Made by a program: the position numbers and the translations under genes
In this document: positions 34,987-44,344 of the stretch, piece by piece
How the letters are laid out: each line of letters begins with the position of its first letter
How positions within the stretch are numbered: the first letter of the stretch is position 1
Source: Halomontanus rarus
GTDB lineage: Archaea > Halobacteriota > Halobacteria > Halobacteriales > Natrialbaceae
DNA length: 64,000 nucleotides
Assembly (NCBI RefSeq): GCF_029338335.1
Contig: NZ_CP119796.1
Direction: 5' to 3' (one strand)
The notes under the pieces: model-generated
The model's database searches: none
What the model saw: the letters and a program-made list of their open reading frames with translations, nothing else
What the model was told of the DNA's origin: nothing

Positions 34987-36072
34987 CTATCCCTCAAGGA
35001 GTTGTGACAGTTGCTCGGCTCGGTCCGTATGTTTGTCCCGTTCAGCCCGAATGACATTGACTAACCGCTCAGCCATGAACTGAAAATCCGCATCCTGATC
35101 GTCCTCAAGTTCGACGAAGAAATCCCGGTTCATCTCCTCGCACGTAGACTTCCAGTCCGACCGAATTTCGTCTGCGCCGTGGAGCGCACCCGCGAGGCTT
35201 CCAACAACTGTTGCGACTGCATCGCTGTCACGACCGTAGTTCACACCCTCAATTATCGACCGATTGATCTCACCACCACAGATCAAGAGAATTGCAATTG
35301 CGACGGGAACCGTCTCCAAGGTGCTCGCGCTAAACACTTCCCCTCTTTTGTACTTCTGGCGATCCCACTGGACCGCTGGCCACCGCCAGTCTAGAAACGT
35401 ATCGTAAAGTATATCAATGAGTTCGCCGACGGTATCGGCCACCTCGGCGTACCCAACTGCGATATCGATTCCACGTGTAATGATTCCAGTCGACTGTTCC
35501 ATCATCGTAGTGATGACCGTCTCGGTGGTCGCCTCGGGGGTGATCGCCTCAGCGATGCCAGCAGCAATTGTCGCCGTTGCATGGCGGTAATGGCCGTCTT
35601 GGAGTACAGACGCGAGATTATACCCATCCTGATACGCCTGTACAGGGTCTCCTGCGTTGACAATACCAACCGGCGTGATCGCAGACGTCATTTTATTGTC
35701 CGGGACTGAACCTCGTCCTGCCTTCCAGGGATCGATACCGCCGATCAGTTTTTTGAGGGCGATTTCCTCATTGATCCACACTCTATCGGGATTGAGATGT
35801 TTCTGAAGTACGTCTGCAAACTCCACCGGTGTGACCCTGCCGCTGTTTTCCACAATCGCGAGACAGAGATACTGGCGCAGAGCCGTATCGCTTGTGATCG
35901 TTCCGGGTTCCGTTTTCGAGTACGGCATGTAGTATTGTTTAAACTCCTCTAACGTCCCGTACTCTTCCTGAATACGCTCGTGAGTCCATCCCTCAACTGG
36001 TGCTCCGAGTGCGTCTCCGATAGCGCCTCCAATGAGACACCCATATACGTTGTCCGTGATTTTTGTAGTCAT
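34987..36072 (-). CDS. ADP-ribosylglycohydrolase-family protein
   Basis: A 361-residue all-helical protein from the ATG at 36072. The N-terminal GCLIGGAIGDALGAPVEGW and TITSDTALRQYL (the motif usually T-D-D-T) and the C-terminal GRDSDAVATVVGSLAGALHG provide the acidic metal-binding site of the family, which hydrolyses N-glycosidic bonds of ADP-ribosyl groups or nucleoside-like compounds. Within sugar-degradation clusters such proteins may act on N-linked sugar derivatives. The upstream in-frame TTG at 36114 adds 14 residues without family resemblance. It stands between an IS5 and an IS6 remnant, on the minus strand. Confidence 0.85.
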   Translation of the reverse strand: MTTKITDNVYGCLIGGAIGDALGAPVEGWTHERIQEEYGTLEEFKQYYMPYSKTEPGTITSDTALRQYLCLAIVENSGRVTPVEFADVLQKHLNPDRVWINEEIALKKLIGGIDPWKAGRGSVPDNKMTSAITPVGIVNAGDPVQAYQDGYNLASVLQDGHYRHATATIAAGIAEAITPEATTETVITTMMEQSTGIITRGIDIAVGYAEVADTVGELIDILYDTFLDWRWPAVQWDRQKYKRGEVFSASTLETVPVAIAILLICGGEINRSIIEGVNYGRDSDAVATVVGSLAGALHGADEIRSDWKSTCEEMNRDFFVELEDDQDADFQFMAERLVNVIRAERDKHTDRAEQLSQLLEG

Positions 36073-36199
36073 ACTTCTACATGACATCGAATTCAGATAG
36101 ACGTTGGGGTCCAACCATTGTGCGTAGTTGAGTCAACAATCTTCACATATAGTAATAGTAGTTATATTCACATAGCTACCATAACATCATCTCTAATCT

Positions 36200-36620
36200 G
36201 GCACTGTCTCGTTTAGCACCTCTGCTAGCGTCTGTTTGTTAAGTGATTAGTGTGGTTGTTGTGTGTTATAGTAATGTGAGAATTGTTCAAGTCATTCTTT
36301 GACGCTTGCCCGACTGCCCACCCACGAGTTATGGAAGTTATCAACACTCATCTTAAAGGTCTGAAACCACTTTTCGGATCAGGTTTCGGTCAACATAGTC
36401 GAGTTGACCGCTCAATCCTAATCGAGAGGGGGAAGTTAGATATTCGTAGCCATCGACGAGAAACTCGGTGTCGGAAAGATCGTGTTTCTCGGTTAATCGA
36501 TGCAGGAACACGGCAGCTGAGTCGGTGCCTTACCGTCCGAAGATTGCGACATCAAGAATCAGCTTTGACTCGAGTTCTATTGTATCTTACACCCAATATC
36601 AATCTCCGTTATTCTTAATA
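36200..36620 (-). pseudogene. IS6-family transposase remnant with terminus
   Basis: On the minus strand the 3' half of a haloarchaeal IS6-type transposase can be read across frameshifts: SKLILDVAIFGR, AAVFLHRLTEKHDLSDTEFLVDG, then RLGLSGQLDYVDRNLIRKWFQT and FHNSWVGSRASVKEWLEQF. It ends near 36255. The terminus GGCACTGTCT at 36200 matches the one at 7026. Only the last catalytic part is left. Confidence 0.65.
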
Positions 36621-36807
36621 GCAGTCTTACAATTACGGCCCGCGGCGGCGAAGTCGTCAGTGGGTCGAAAATACTATCAACCATCTAATAACCCTAATTA
36701 TAAATTTATTGATTGGTTCGTTTGACGCCGATTAAGCGAAGAATCGCTTGTACCTCTCGAAGCGAACGACCGGTCTTGTGAAGATGGACGGCGAACACCC
36801 TAACACA

Positions 36808-37003
36808 TTGACCTCCTCCCGCGCCTACAGTCGCGGGAATCCCACCATGGGATTTCAGGCTGAGCGATTCGACCCTCAGGTTTCAAGACGCATACGCTCC
36901 AAGCGTCACTTGCTGGGCTTCAGCATCGGCTTGGCTGTCTTGCGAACCGGTCAAACGGTCCCCTTCCTCAGCCGAGTCATCGCCATCCGTGTGTTCTCTT
37001 GAA
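36808..37003 (-). mobile_element. TnpB C-terminal tail plus right end of an IS200/IS605-type element
   Basis: On the minus strand this reads as the last 39 codons of a TnpB (DGDDSAEEGDRLTGSQDSQA and a stop at 36883). It is followed by a hairpin (TCCCGCGACTGTAGGCGCGGGA) and the terminus GGAGGTCAA ending at 36808. Everything upstream of the tail is gone. It is a solo right end like the ones at 851 and 41586. Confidence 0.65.
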
Positions 37004-37036
37004 TGGCTCTCTCCGCTGAGGGACGATCAGACGTCG

Positions 37037-37843
37037 TCAGGACCCGTTTCGCTCGTGTACTTCTCGGATAAGCGACTCGAGTTCGTCACCGAGGAGTTCG
37101 TAGATCCGCTCGCCCTTCGAGGCCGACGCTTGGCTCGGATCACCGATCGCACCGCTGGCCGAGTACTCCTCGAATCCGCGGTAGACCGCGAGTGGCCCGC
37201 CCTCGTGGAGGTCGGAGAGCGCGAGGTCGTACGGTTCCTCTAGATACGTTCCGTCAATCGCGTCCGTATCCACGAGATCGTCGCGCAGGTAGAGCAGCAG
37301 CGACGTTTCGAACTCGCCGGCGTGGGCCATCCCGCCGACGTCGGTATCGCGAATCTCGTCGATGAACGATGCGGCGAGTTCGAAGTACGTGAGGCCGAGG
37401 ACTTCCACGTCGCCGTTTTCGACCCCGATAGTACTCACAGCGGCGGAGAGCAACGCCTTATTTCCACCGTGGCCGTTAACGAAAATCAGGGCGTTGAACC
37501 CGTTTTCGAGGGCCGTATCGGCGATGTCCTCGATCACGGCGAGCATGTGATCGAACTCGAGCGAGACGGTCCCCCCGAACTCGAGGTGGTGCGGGGAGTA
37601 GCCGCTCCAGAACGGTGGGAGTGTGAGGATCGGGACGTCGCCCTCGACGCGTTCGGCGCCGAGTGACGCGATCGCATCGACCAGGATAGTATCGGTCGCG
37701 ACCGGAAGATGTGGGCCGTGTTGCTCGATGCTTCCGATCGGAAGGACGAGAATCGAGCCGTCTCGCTCGCCGGTCGCAGCGATGTCGGCGTACGTACGGT
37801 CTCCCCACGAGTGACTGGACGGTGTCGGAGCTTCGGGAGGCAT
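37037..37843 (-). CDS. Creatininase-family amidohydrolase
   Basis: A 268-residue metal-dependent hydrolase from the ATG at 37843 (MPPEAPTPSS). Metal-binding residues are seen in LPIGSIEQHGPHLPVATDT (Glu, His and Asp), in IFVNGHGGNKALL (His) and in GGMAHAGEFETSLLLYL (Glu). The family opens lactam-like or cyclic amide bonds and includes creatininase and the ring-opening 3-dehydro-scyllo-inosose hydrolase of inositol breakdown. The frame remains open upstream to 38080, but that part lies over the left end of a TnpB element inserted 69 bp upstream, so it is not native. The insertion may have replaced the promoter. Confidence 0.88.
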   Translation of the reverse strand: MPPEAPTPSSHSWGDRTYADIAATGERDGSILVLPIGSIEQHGPHLPVATDTILVDAIASLGAERVEGDVPILTLPPFWSGYSPHHLEFGGTVSLEFDHMLAVIEDIADTALENGFNALIFVNGHGGNKALLSAAVSTIGVENGDVEVLGLTYFELAASFIDEIRDTDVGGMAHAGEFETSLLLYLRDDLVDTDAIDGTYLEEPYDLALSDLHEGGPLAVYRGFEEYSASGAIGDPSQASASKGERIYELLGDELESLIREVHERNGS

Positions 37844-37911
37844 AATCGGGGAGTCTGTGACGAGCGAGGTAAAGTTTCCGGGCTCGCCGAGTCCCCACTG
37901 AAACGCTTTAC

Positions 37912-39389
37912 GGAGAGTCAAGGAGAAAGCCCCGTGCTTTAGCGCGGGGAAGAATCCGACACTACCCTTCACAGTCCACCGTTCGATGGCACGACTGGAT
38001 ATTCCACGCTGCGTAATCCACACCTTCAAGTAGGTTTGATTATATAGGTTACGTATGGCGAAACAGGTCGTCACCCGCACCTACACTGCTTCCATTCGGA
38101 ACCAGCAACAGGTGTCTGACGACCTCGATTCGCTCGGGTTCGCCGCCTCGAAACTCTGGAACATCGGACGGTGGACAATCAGTCGTGTCTGGGATGAAAT
38201 CGACTACATCCCAAAACACGACGAACTCACCGCCTACCTCAAGTCGCACGAACGCTACGATGACCTCCATTCTCAGTCAAGTCAGCGAGTCCTTCAAGAA
38301 CTCGCTGAAGCGTTCAACGGCTGGTACGGCAAACGACGAAACGGAGACACGAAAGCGAACCCACCCGGATACCGCAAACACGGCGACGAACACCCGCGAA
38401 GCACGGTCACTTTCAAAGCCGCTGGTTTCAAACTCGACACCCAGTACAATCGCGTTCGACTCTCAAAAGGGTCGAACCTCAAGGAGTACTGGTCGGACTT
38501 CATTCTCTGCGAATACCAAACTCGTCCCGACGTTGACCTCTCTGCCGTAGAGGGCGTTCAACAAGTCAGGGCCGTTTGGACAGGGGATGACTGGGAACTG
38601 CACTTCGTGTGCAACGTCGAGGTCGACGTGTCCGAAGCACCGGGTGAGAAGACCGTGGGTGTTGACCTCGGCATCACCAACTTCGCCGCACTCGCCTACG
38701 AAGACGGTCACGCCGAACTGTATCCGCTGAACTGCCTGAAGCAGGACGACTACTACTTCAGTAAGCGTATCGCTCGCTGTGATGACTCTGGTTCTGAGCA
38801 AGCCACTCGGTTGAACCAGAAAAAGTCCGCTCGCCGAACCCACTACTTCCATACCCTCTCCAAACACATCGTTCAGCGATGTGTTGATGAAGGTGTTGGA
38901 ACGATTGTGGTTGGCGACCTCTCCGGTATCCGCGAGGATGAGGAGAACGGTGAGGCGAAGAACTGGGGTAAGCACGGCAATCTCGATCTGCATTCGTAGG
39001 CGTTCGACCGCTTCACAGATCTGCTCACCTACAAAGCCGAGATAGAAGGCATCACGGTCGAGGAGGTGTCCGAGCGGGATACCTCGAAGTCGTGTTCGTG
39101 CTGTGGCCGGGAGCAAAAGGCGAACCGTGTTGAACGCGGGTTGTACGTCTGTGATGAGTGCGGCTTGGTGGCGAACGCGGACGTGAACGGTGCTGAGAAC
39201 ATTCGACAGAAAGTATCTCTGAGTCTCTCCTGTGACGGGGGAGATAGGAGTAACGGTTGGTTGGCACAGCCATCGACGTTCTTGTTTGACAAGGAAACTG
39301 GTGCGTTCGCACCTCAAGAACAAGTGACGTCGTAAACCACAATATCCCAACGCGGGAATCCTCGCCCTTCAGGGCGGGGAGGATGTCAA
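37912..39389 (+). mobile_element. IS200/IS605-type element encoding only TnpB
   Basis: A 1478-bp element. The left end follows TTTAC (37907-37911), and just inside it is a hairpin (AGCCCCGTGCTTTAGCGCGGGG). The right end has the hairpin CCTCGCCCTTCAGGGCGGGG and finishes with TCAA (39386-39389). TTAC on the left and TCAA on the right are the cleavage tetranucleotides known for IS608-type single-strand transposition. It contains tnpB but no tnpA, so it depends on a transposase elsewhere. It sits between the creatininase and an enolase-superfamily gene. Confidence 0.75.
38055..39335 (+). pseudogene. tnpB: TnpB RNA-guided nuclease with in-frame stop
   Basis: The frame encodes a 426-codon TnpB interrupted by TAG at 38997-38999, at a position (LHS-stop-AFDRF) where relatives have Trp (TGG). 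Before it are the helical N-terminal part and RuvC-I VGVDLGITNFAAL (catalytic Asp). The RuvC-II segment IVVGDLSGIREDEE has Gly where many TnpBs carry the catalytic Glu. After the stop come the zinc finger (CSCCG, CDECG) and RuvC-III NADVNGAENI (Asp). TnpB cuts DNA next to a TTTAC-like motif, guided by RNA from the right end. A single base change would repair it, so it is either recently inactivated or made as a truncated 314-residue protein. Confidence 0.85.
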
Positions 39390-39400
39390 CGGTTCGACTG

Positions 39401-39410
39401 TATAAAATAT
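39401..39410 (+). promoter_or_regulatory. TATA box of the second enolase-superfamily gene
   Basis: TATAAAATAT lies 26-35 nt before the ATG at 39436 and just 11 bp outside the right end of the TnpB element. The insertion therefore left the core promoter intact but removed upstream control DNA. Confidence 0.55.
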
Positions 39411-39435
39411 ACATCTGGACCACCGGAGATACCGT

Positions 39436-40590
39436 ATGAAGATCGATACGATCGACGCCTACGCAGTCAACATCGACGTATTGGACGAAGAGGAGGGTGG
39501 GATCGCACCGTACGTGACGAACCACGGTGCCGTCGAGGACGTCGATCGGGTCATCGTTCGGGTCGAGACCGACGAGGGAACCGTCGGCTGGGGCGAGGTG
39601 CGGACGTTTCTCTCCCCGAAAGCGACCGTCTCGGTGATCGAGGACGGGATCGCCCCCATCGTCGAGGGCCACTCCCCCTTCGAAGTCGAGAGCCTTCGGC
39701 GGCTGCTCTTCATCGAGTACACGAATGCGGATATGTTCTTCGCCCCCGTCGAGGTCGCCTGCTGGGATATCGTCGGCAAGGATCTCGAGCGCCCGATCTA
39801 CGAACTGCTCGGCGGCTGGACGGCGCCGTCGACGACCGAGCGCCGAATGGACACCAGCTACGATGTCGATCGGAGCGTCGACGTGGCGTACTGCGTCGGA
39901 ATCCTCCCGCCGGAGGAATCTCGGATTCACGCCAGACGCGCACTCGAGAACGGCTTCGACGTGCTGAAGACGAAGGCGGGTCGGGACTGGAAACAGGACG
40001 TCGAACGGGTCGTCGCGATGGACGACGAGGTCGACGGCCAGTTGGCCTTCCGCCTCGATCCAAATCAGGGCTGGCGGTTCGACGAGGCGGTCCGCGTCGG
40101 CGCATCGTTGGCCGACCGGGGGGTGTATCTCCAGTACATGGAACAGCCGATCCGCATCGACGCCCACGAGTCGCTGGCGAAGCTCCGCGAACGCCTCCCG
40201 CAGCCGATCGCGCCCAACGAGGACACCTACGTGTCACACAACCTGCGGTCGATCGTCGCTCGAGGCGGTGCAGACGCCGCCGTCGTCGATCTCACGCCCG
40301 TCGGCGGTATCACGGGACTCAGACAGCAGGCGGCGATCGCGGAGGACGCCGGGCTGGCGCTGGCACACCACTGTGCGTTCGACCTGGGGATCCGGACGGC
40401 TGCGATTCTCCACGCCGTTACCGGCATTCCCGGGTTTTCGCTGCCCCCCGACTCGGTGTACTACGCGTGGGCGGACGACGTGATCGCCGATCCCTTCGAG
40501 GTCGTCGACGGGGCGATCGAGGTTCCGGACGGTCCCGGACTAGGAGTCGAGGTTGACGAGAACAAACTCGACGAATACCGGATCGACTGA
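39436..40590 (+). CDS. Enolase-superfamily (mandelate racemase/muconate lactonizing type) sugar-acid enzyme
   Basis: A 384-residue enzyme. The capping domain (VIVRVETDEGTVGWGEVR) and barrel are complete. The Lys motif KTKAG is near residue 176, metal ligands follow in FRLDPNQGW (Asp), LQYMEQPI (Glu) and PIAPNEDTYV (Glu/Asp), and the His acid/base side is LAHHCAFDLG. Family members dehydrate sugar acids such as galactonate, rhamnonate or glucarate to 2-keto-3-deoxy acids. Unlike the paralogue at 29288, all three metal ligands are conserved. The promoter lies next to the TnpB right end. The substrate remains unknown. Confidence 0.9.
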   Translation: MKIDTIDAYAVNIDVLDEEEGGIAPYVTNHGAVEDVDRVIVRVETDEGTVGWGEVRTFLSPKATVSVIEDGIAPIVEGHSPFEVESLRRLLFIEYTNADMFFAPVEVACWDIVGKDLERPIYELLGGWTAPSTTERRMDTSYDVDRSVDVAYCVGILPPEESRIHARRALENGFDVLKTKAGRDWKQDVERVVAMDDEVDGQLAFRLDPNQGWRFDEAVRVGASLADRGVYLQYMEQPIRIDAHESLAKLRERLPQPIAPNEDTYVSHNLRSIVARGGADAAVVDLTPVGGITGLRQQAAIAEDAGLALAHHCAFDLGIRTAAILHAVTGIPGFSLPPDSVYYAWADDVIADPFEVVDGAIEVPDGPGLGVEVDENKLDEYRID

Positions 40591-40752
40591 CTGGGTCGGC
40601 GCAGTCGTTCCGATATCGAGCAAACAAAACACGATCTGACGACGACGGGCGATCGTCTCCAAACGAGCGCACGCTGACGGCGCGAACCGAACTGACGTGC
40701 CCGCTGTCGGTCTCGAGGGAAAAACTAAACGGGAATCGATCGATCTCTCCGT

Positions 40753-41078
40753 ATGCGCCTCGACGTCGACTTCACGCGAACGATCGGCAAGTTCGATCAC
40801 TTCTGGCGAAGCACCGGATTCACGCCCGCAAAACTGCTCCGTCGCGACGATATGCGCCAGACGATCGCGTACCTCGGAGCGGTTCCGAACGACGGGATCA
40901 GCCACGTCCGCATCCACTTCCTGCTCGACCTCGTTCGTATCGGCGGCGACCCACTCGAGGGGACGCCGCGGTACGACTGGTCGAAACTCGACGAGGGGCT
41001 CGACGTCCTCGTCGAGAACGGTCTCCGCCCGTTCTTCGAATTGATGGGGAATCCGTCGAACGTATTCGACGACTTTAC
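40753..41078 (+). pseudogene. GH39-like glycoside hydrolase, interrupted
   Basis: The first 108 codons read as the N-terminal barrel region of a GH39-type beta-xylosidase-like enzyme: RTIGKFDHFWRSTGFTPAKL, then LGAVPNDGISHVRIHFLLDL and YDWSKLDEGLDVLVENGLRP with FELMGNPSN. The frame is cut at the TTTAC at 41074-41078, where a 508-bp TnpB-derived element begins. The rest of the catalytic domain, including both catalytic Glu residues, is not found on the other side, so the 3' part has been lost. Confidence 0.65.
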
Positions 41079-41586
<508 letters not shown>

Positions 41587-41857
41587 TGGGGCCGGACGAG
41601 CGACCTCTCGGATCCGATCACGCTCGAGTGACGGAAACTCGTGTCGAATTGCTCGAGTCGCACAAATTCCCGATCTCGACCTCGAGGCTCCACGTGGATA
41701 CGTCTCCTGTCGGTCTGAACGCTGTCACCGTCGTTGATCGGGCCGTCGACCCTTCCCGTCGTATTGTCGTCTTCGGTCCCGGAGATCGTCACACCGTGAT
41801 TGGAACCACACCTTCCGGAACCCCATCGCTTTAGTCGCTCGCCGCGACCGCACCAGT

Positions 41858-42934
41858 ATGTCCGCATTTGGCGAGAACCGTTACACTCGCGTCGGAATCG
41901 ACGGAGAAGCGTTCACGATAAACGGAACAGCCACCTACGAAGGCCGTTCGTGGGAGGGGCACTCGATAGAGGGGTTGTTGTTCAACGCGCGAACCGTCCA
42001 GGCGCTGTTCGACGACGAAAACCTCGAGACGCGTGACAGGTGGGCCTACCCCGACACGGGAACGTACGATCCCGATCGGAACGTCGCCGAGTTTCTGGCG
42101 GCGATGCCCGAATGGCACGACCACGGTCTGCGGGCGGTGACGGTCAACCTCCAGTGTGGCAGTCCGGAGGGCTACTCCGACGAACAGCCGTGGACGGTTT
42201 CGGCCTATCGTCCCGACGGAAGTCTGAAACCGGCGTGGATGGATCGATTTCGCCGAGTGCTCGATCGCGCGGACGCGCTCGGAATGGTCGTGATCGTCGG
42301 ACTGTTCTACTTCGGGCAAGACGAAGTCTTGGAGGACGAGGCTGCCGTCGTCGCCGCACTGGACAACGCCGTCGAGTGGCTCCTCGATCGAGAGTACACC
42401 AACGTGATCGTCGAGGTGAACAACGAGTGCGATATCGAGTACGATCACGGTATTCTCGGTCCCGAGCGCGTCTCCGAGCTGATCGAGCGCGTCCGCCGGA
42501 AAGAGCGGAACGGATTTCGGTATCCCGCCGGAACCAGTTTCAGCGGCGGAACCGTTCCCACCGACGACGCGATCGCGGCCTCAGACGTCGCCCTCGTTCA
42601 CGGGAACGGGGTTGACGATCCCGATCGCATCCGCGAAATGGTTGCGGAAGTCCGAGATCTCCCCTCCTACGAACCGATGCCGATCGTCTTCAACGAGGAC
42701 GATCACTTCCGGTTCGGGTCCGACTGTAACGTGCGGGCTGCGGTCGAAGCCGGTGCCTCGTGGGGGTACTTCGACCCCGGCGAGAACGACTACTGGCACG
42801 GATACCAGTCCCCGCCGGTACGCTGGGACGCGAACACCGCGCGCAAAAAGGCCTTCTTCGGGTATCTTGACGGCGTCACCTCCGAGCAGCGCGACGGACC
42901 GATCGTCTCGGAGACCGACGGTAACGCGACGTGA
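41858..42934 (+). CDS. Glycoside-hydrolase-like TIM-barrel protein
   Basis: A 358-residue protein that resembles clan GH-A barrels such as GH5. After an N-terminal segment (EAFTINGTATYEGRSWEGHS) the barrel is seen with LRAVTVNLQCGSPEGY. TNVIVEVNNECDIEY places a Glu after Asn at the end of strand 4, the usual acid/base, and PIVFNEDDHFRFG has a Glu that could be the nucleophile at strand 7. AGASWGYFDPGENDYWHGYQ forms the last loops. There is no signal peptide, so it should act in the cytoplasm on imported oligosaccharides. The specific family and substrate are not established. Confidence 0.65.
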   Translation: MSAFGENRYTRVGIDGEAFTINGTATYEGRSWEGHSIEGLLFNARTVQALFDDENLETRDRWAYPDTGTYDPDRNVAEFLAAMPEWHDHGLRAVTVNLQCGSPEGYSDEQPWTVSAYRPDGSLKPAWMDRFRRVLDRADALGMVVIVGLFYFGQDEVLEDEAAVVAALDNAVEWLLDREYTNVIVEVNNECDIEYDHGILGPERVSELIERVRRKERNGFRYPAGTSFSGGTVPTDDAIAASDVALVHGNGVDDPDRIREMVAEVRDLPSYEPMPIVFNEDDHFRFGSDCNVRAAVEAGASWGYFDPGENDYWHGYQSPPVRWDANTARKKAFFGYLDGVTSEQRDGPIVSETDGNAT

Positions 42935-43184
42935 CTTCCGACCTTCAGACGATGACACCGAGACGGAAGCACCTCTGACGCGTACGATCGGCTGCGAGAA
43001 TCCACGAGAACCGACTAATGACGCGCTCGAGACTCGGAACTCGAGAGAAACCCGTGCAAACATCCCGAGACGAACGAACGTACCTAATTTCGGATGGGAT
43101 CGATCCATCGCACTAGAATTTGAATACGGGGGTCGGTGGGGAGTTGGGGTACAACTATTAGCTCCCTGAACGACACTACTTTCG

Positions 43185-44252
43185 ATGGACCGGGTAAGCG
43201 CAACTTCGCTCGAGTCGTTCGCCAAGCACGCGATCGAAGCGTTCGGTGCCGACGCTGAGACGGCTGAAATCGTCGCGTCGTCGCTCGTCACCGCCGATCT
43301 CGTCGGTCACACCTCACACGGCTGCGTTCGATTACCCTACTACGCCGAACAGGTCGAGGGCGGGGCTGTCGATCCGACGGCGGCTCCGGTCGTCGAGTCG
43401 GCCGGCGAGTTCGATCAGCTCGCCGGAAATTCCGCGTTCGGACAGCTCACGGGTCATCGAGCGGTCGAATTGCTCGTCGACGGGGCGAGAGAGCACGGTA
43501 TCGGCGTCGCCGGTATCCGCGATTCCGGCCACCTCGGCCGAATCGGCGAGTGGGCGGAGCGAGTCGTCGAGGAGGGGTTCTTGTTCGTCTCCTGGGTCAA
43601 TCTTCAGGGGGGCTCCCACCGCATCGCGCCGCCGGGAACCGCGGCTCGGCGTCTCGGAACGAATCCGGTGACGTTCGGCGTTCCGACGTTCGGCGCACTA
43701 CCGTTTCCGCTGGTGTTCGACGCGGCGACGAGCCAGGTCGCCCACGGGAAGATAATCGAGCGGGACGGGTCCGACGAACGGCTGCCGGACGCCTGGACGA
43801 TAACCGAATCGGGGGATCCGGTCGAACGCGCCGCCGACTTCGAAGACGGCGCCGGCGCGTTGCTCCCCCTCGGCGGTCGCGAGTCGGGGTACAAAGGGTT
43901 CGGCCTCGCCGTCGTCGCGGAACTGTTCGCGGCGATCGTCGGCGACGGACCGGTCGCGACCCAGGAACGACAGGGCTGGGCCGGGAACGGCGGTGCGTTT
44001 ATCGCTCTCGACCCGTCGTCGTTCACTTCGCCCGAGGACATCCGGACGCGGGTCGAGTCGCTCGCCGCGCACCTTCGCTCGGCGGAACCGATCGGCGACG
44101 AACCCGTCCTGTTACCGGGCGAACCCGAACACCGGACCGCCGTCGAACGACGAGCGGACGGGATCCCGGTCGAAGCGAACGTCGGCGCGGAACTTCGGGC
44201 ACTTGCGACCCACTACGACCTCGTCTCCGAGCTCCCGCCGTCTCTGGGGTGA
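43185..44252 (+). CDS. Ldh-family (malate/L-lactate/sulfolactate type) dehydrogenase
   Basis: A 355-residue NAD(P)-dependent dehydrogenase of the Ldh_2 fold, which is unlike the Rossmann type. Hallmarks are LVTADLVGHTSHGCVRLPYY near 32-51 with the catalytic His, AGIRDSGHLGRIGEWAE near 110-126, then NPVTFGVP, DAATSQVAHGKI and GYKGFGLAVVAEL. Enzymes of this family oxidise malate, lactate, sulfolactate, ureidoglycolate or 2,3-diketo-L-gulonate precursors. It lies in a run of plus-strand carbohydrate genes. It could handle a 2-hydroxyacid intermediate released by the aldolases of the island. Confidence 0.9.
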   Translation: MDRVSATSLESFAKHAIEAFGADAETAEIVASSLVTADLVGHTSHGCVRLPYYAEQVEGGAVDPTAAPVVESAGEFDQLAGNSAFGQLTGHRAVELLVDGAREHGIGVAGIRDSGHLGRIGEWAERVVEEGFLFVSWVNLQGGSHRIAPPGTAARRLGTNPVTFGVPTFGALPFPLVFDAATSQVAHGKIIERDGSDERLPDAWTITESGDPVERAADFEDGAGALLPLGGRESGYKGFGLAVVAELFAAIVGDGPVATQERQGWAGNGGAFIALDPSSFTSPEDIRTRVESLAAHLRSAEPIGDEPVLLPGEPEHRTAVERRADGIPVEANVGAELRALATHYDLVSELPPSLG

Positions 44253-44344
44253 TCCGCTATCGCTCGTCAATCCGGGATATCGAAATCGATACGCCGACAG
44301 CTACCCACAGTGATGATTGTTCGCGATAGCGCCGGACGCGACTC

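Noticed and set aside
39052..40167. A 371-codon minus-strand open frame opposite the second enolase-superfamily gene
   Set aside because: It is antisense to a well-recognised enzyme and arises from the GC-rich third-position bias; the translation resembles no family.
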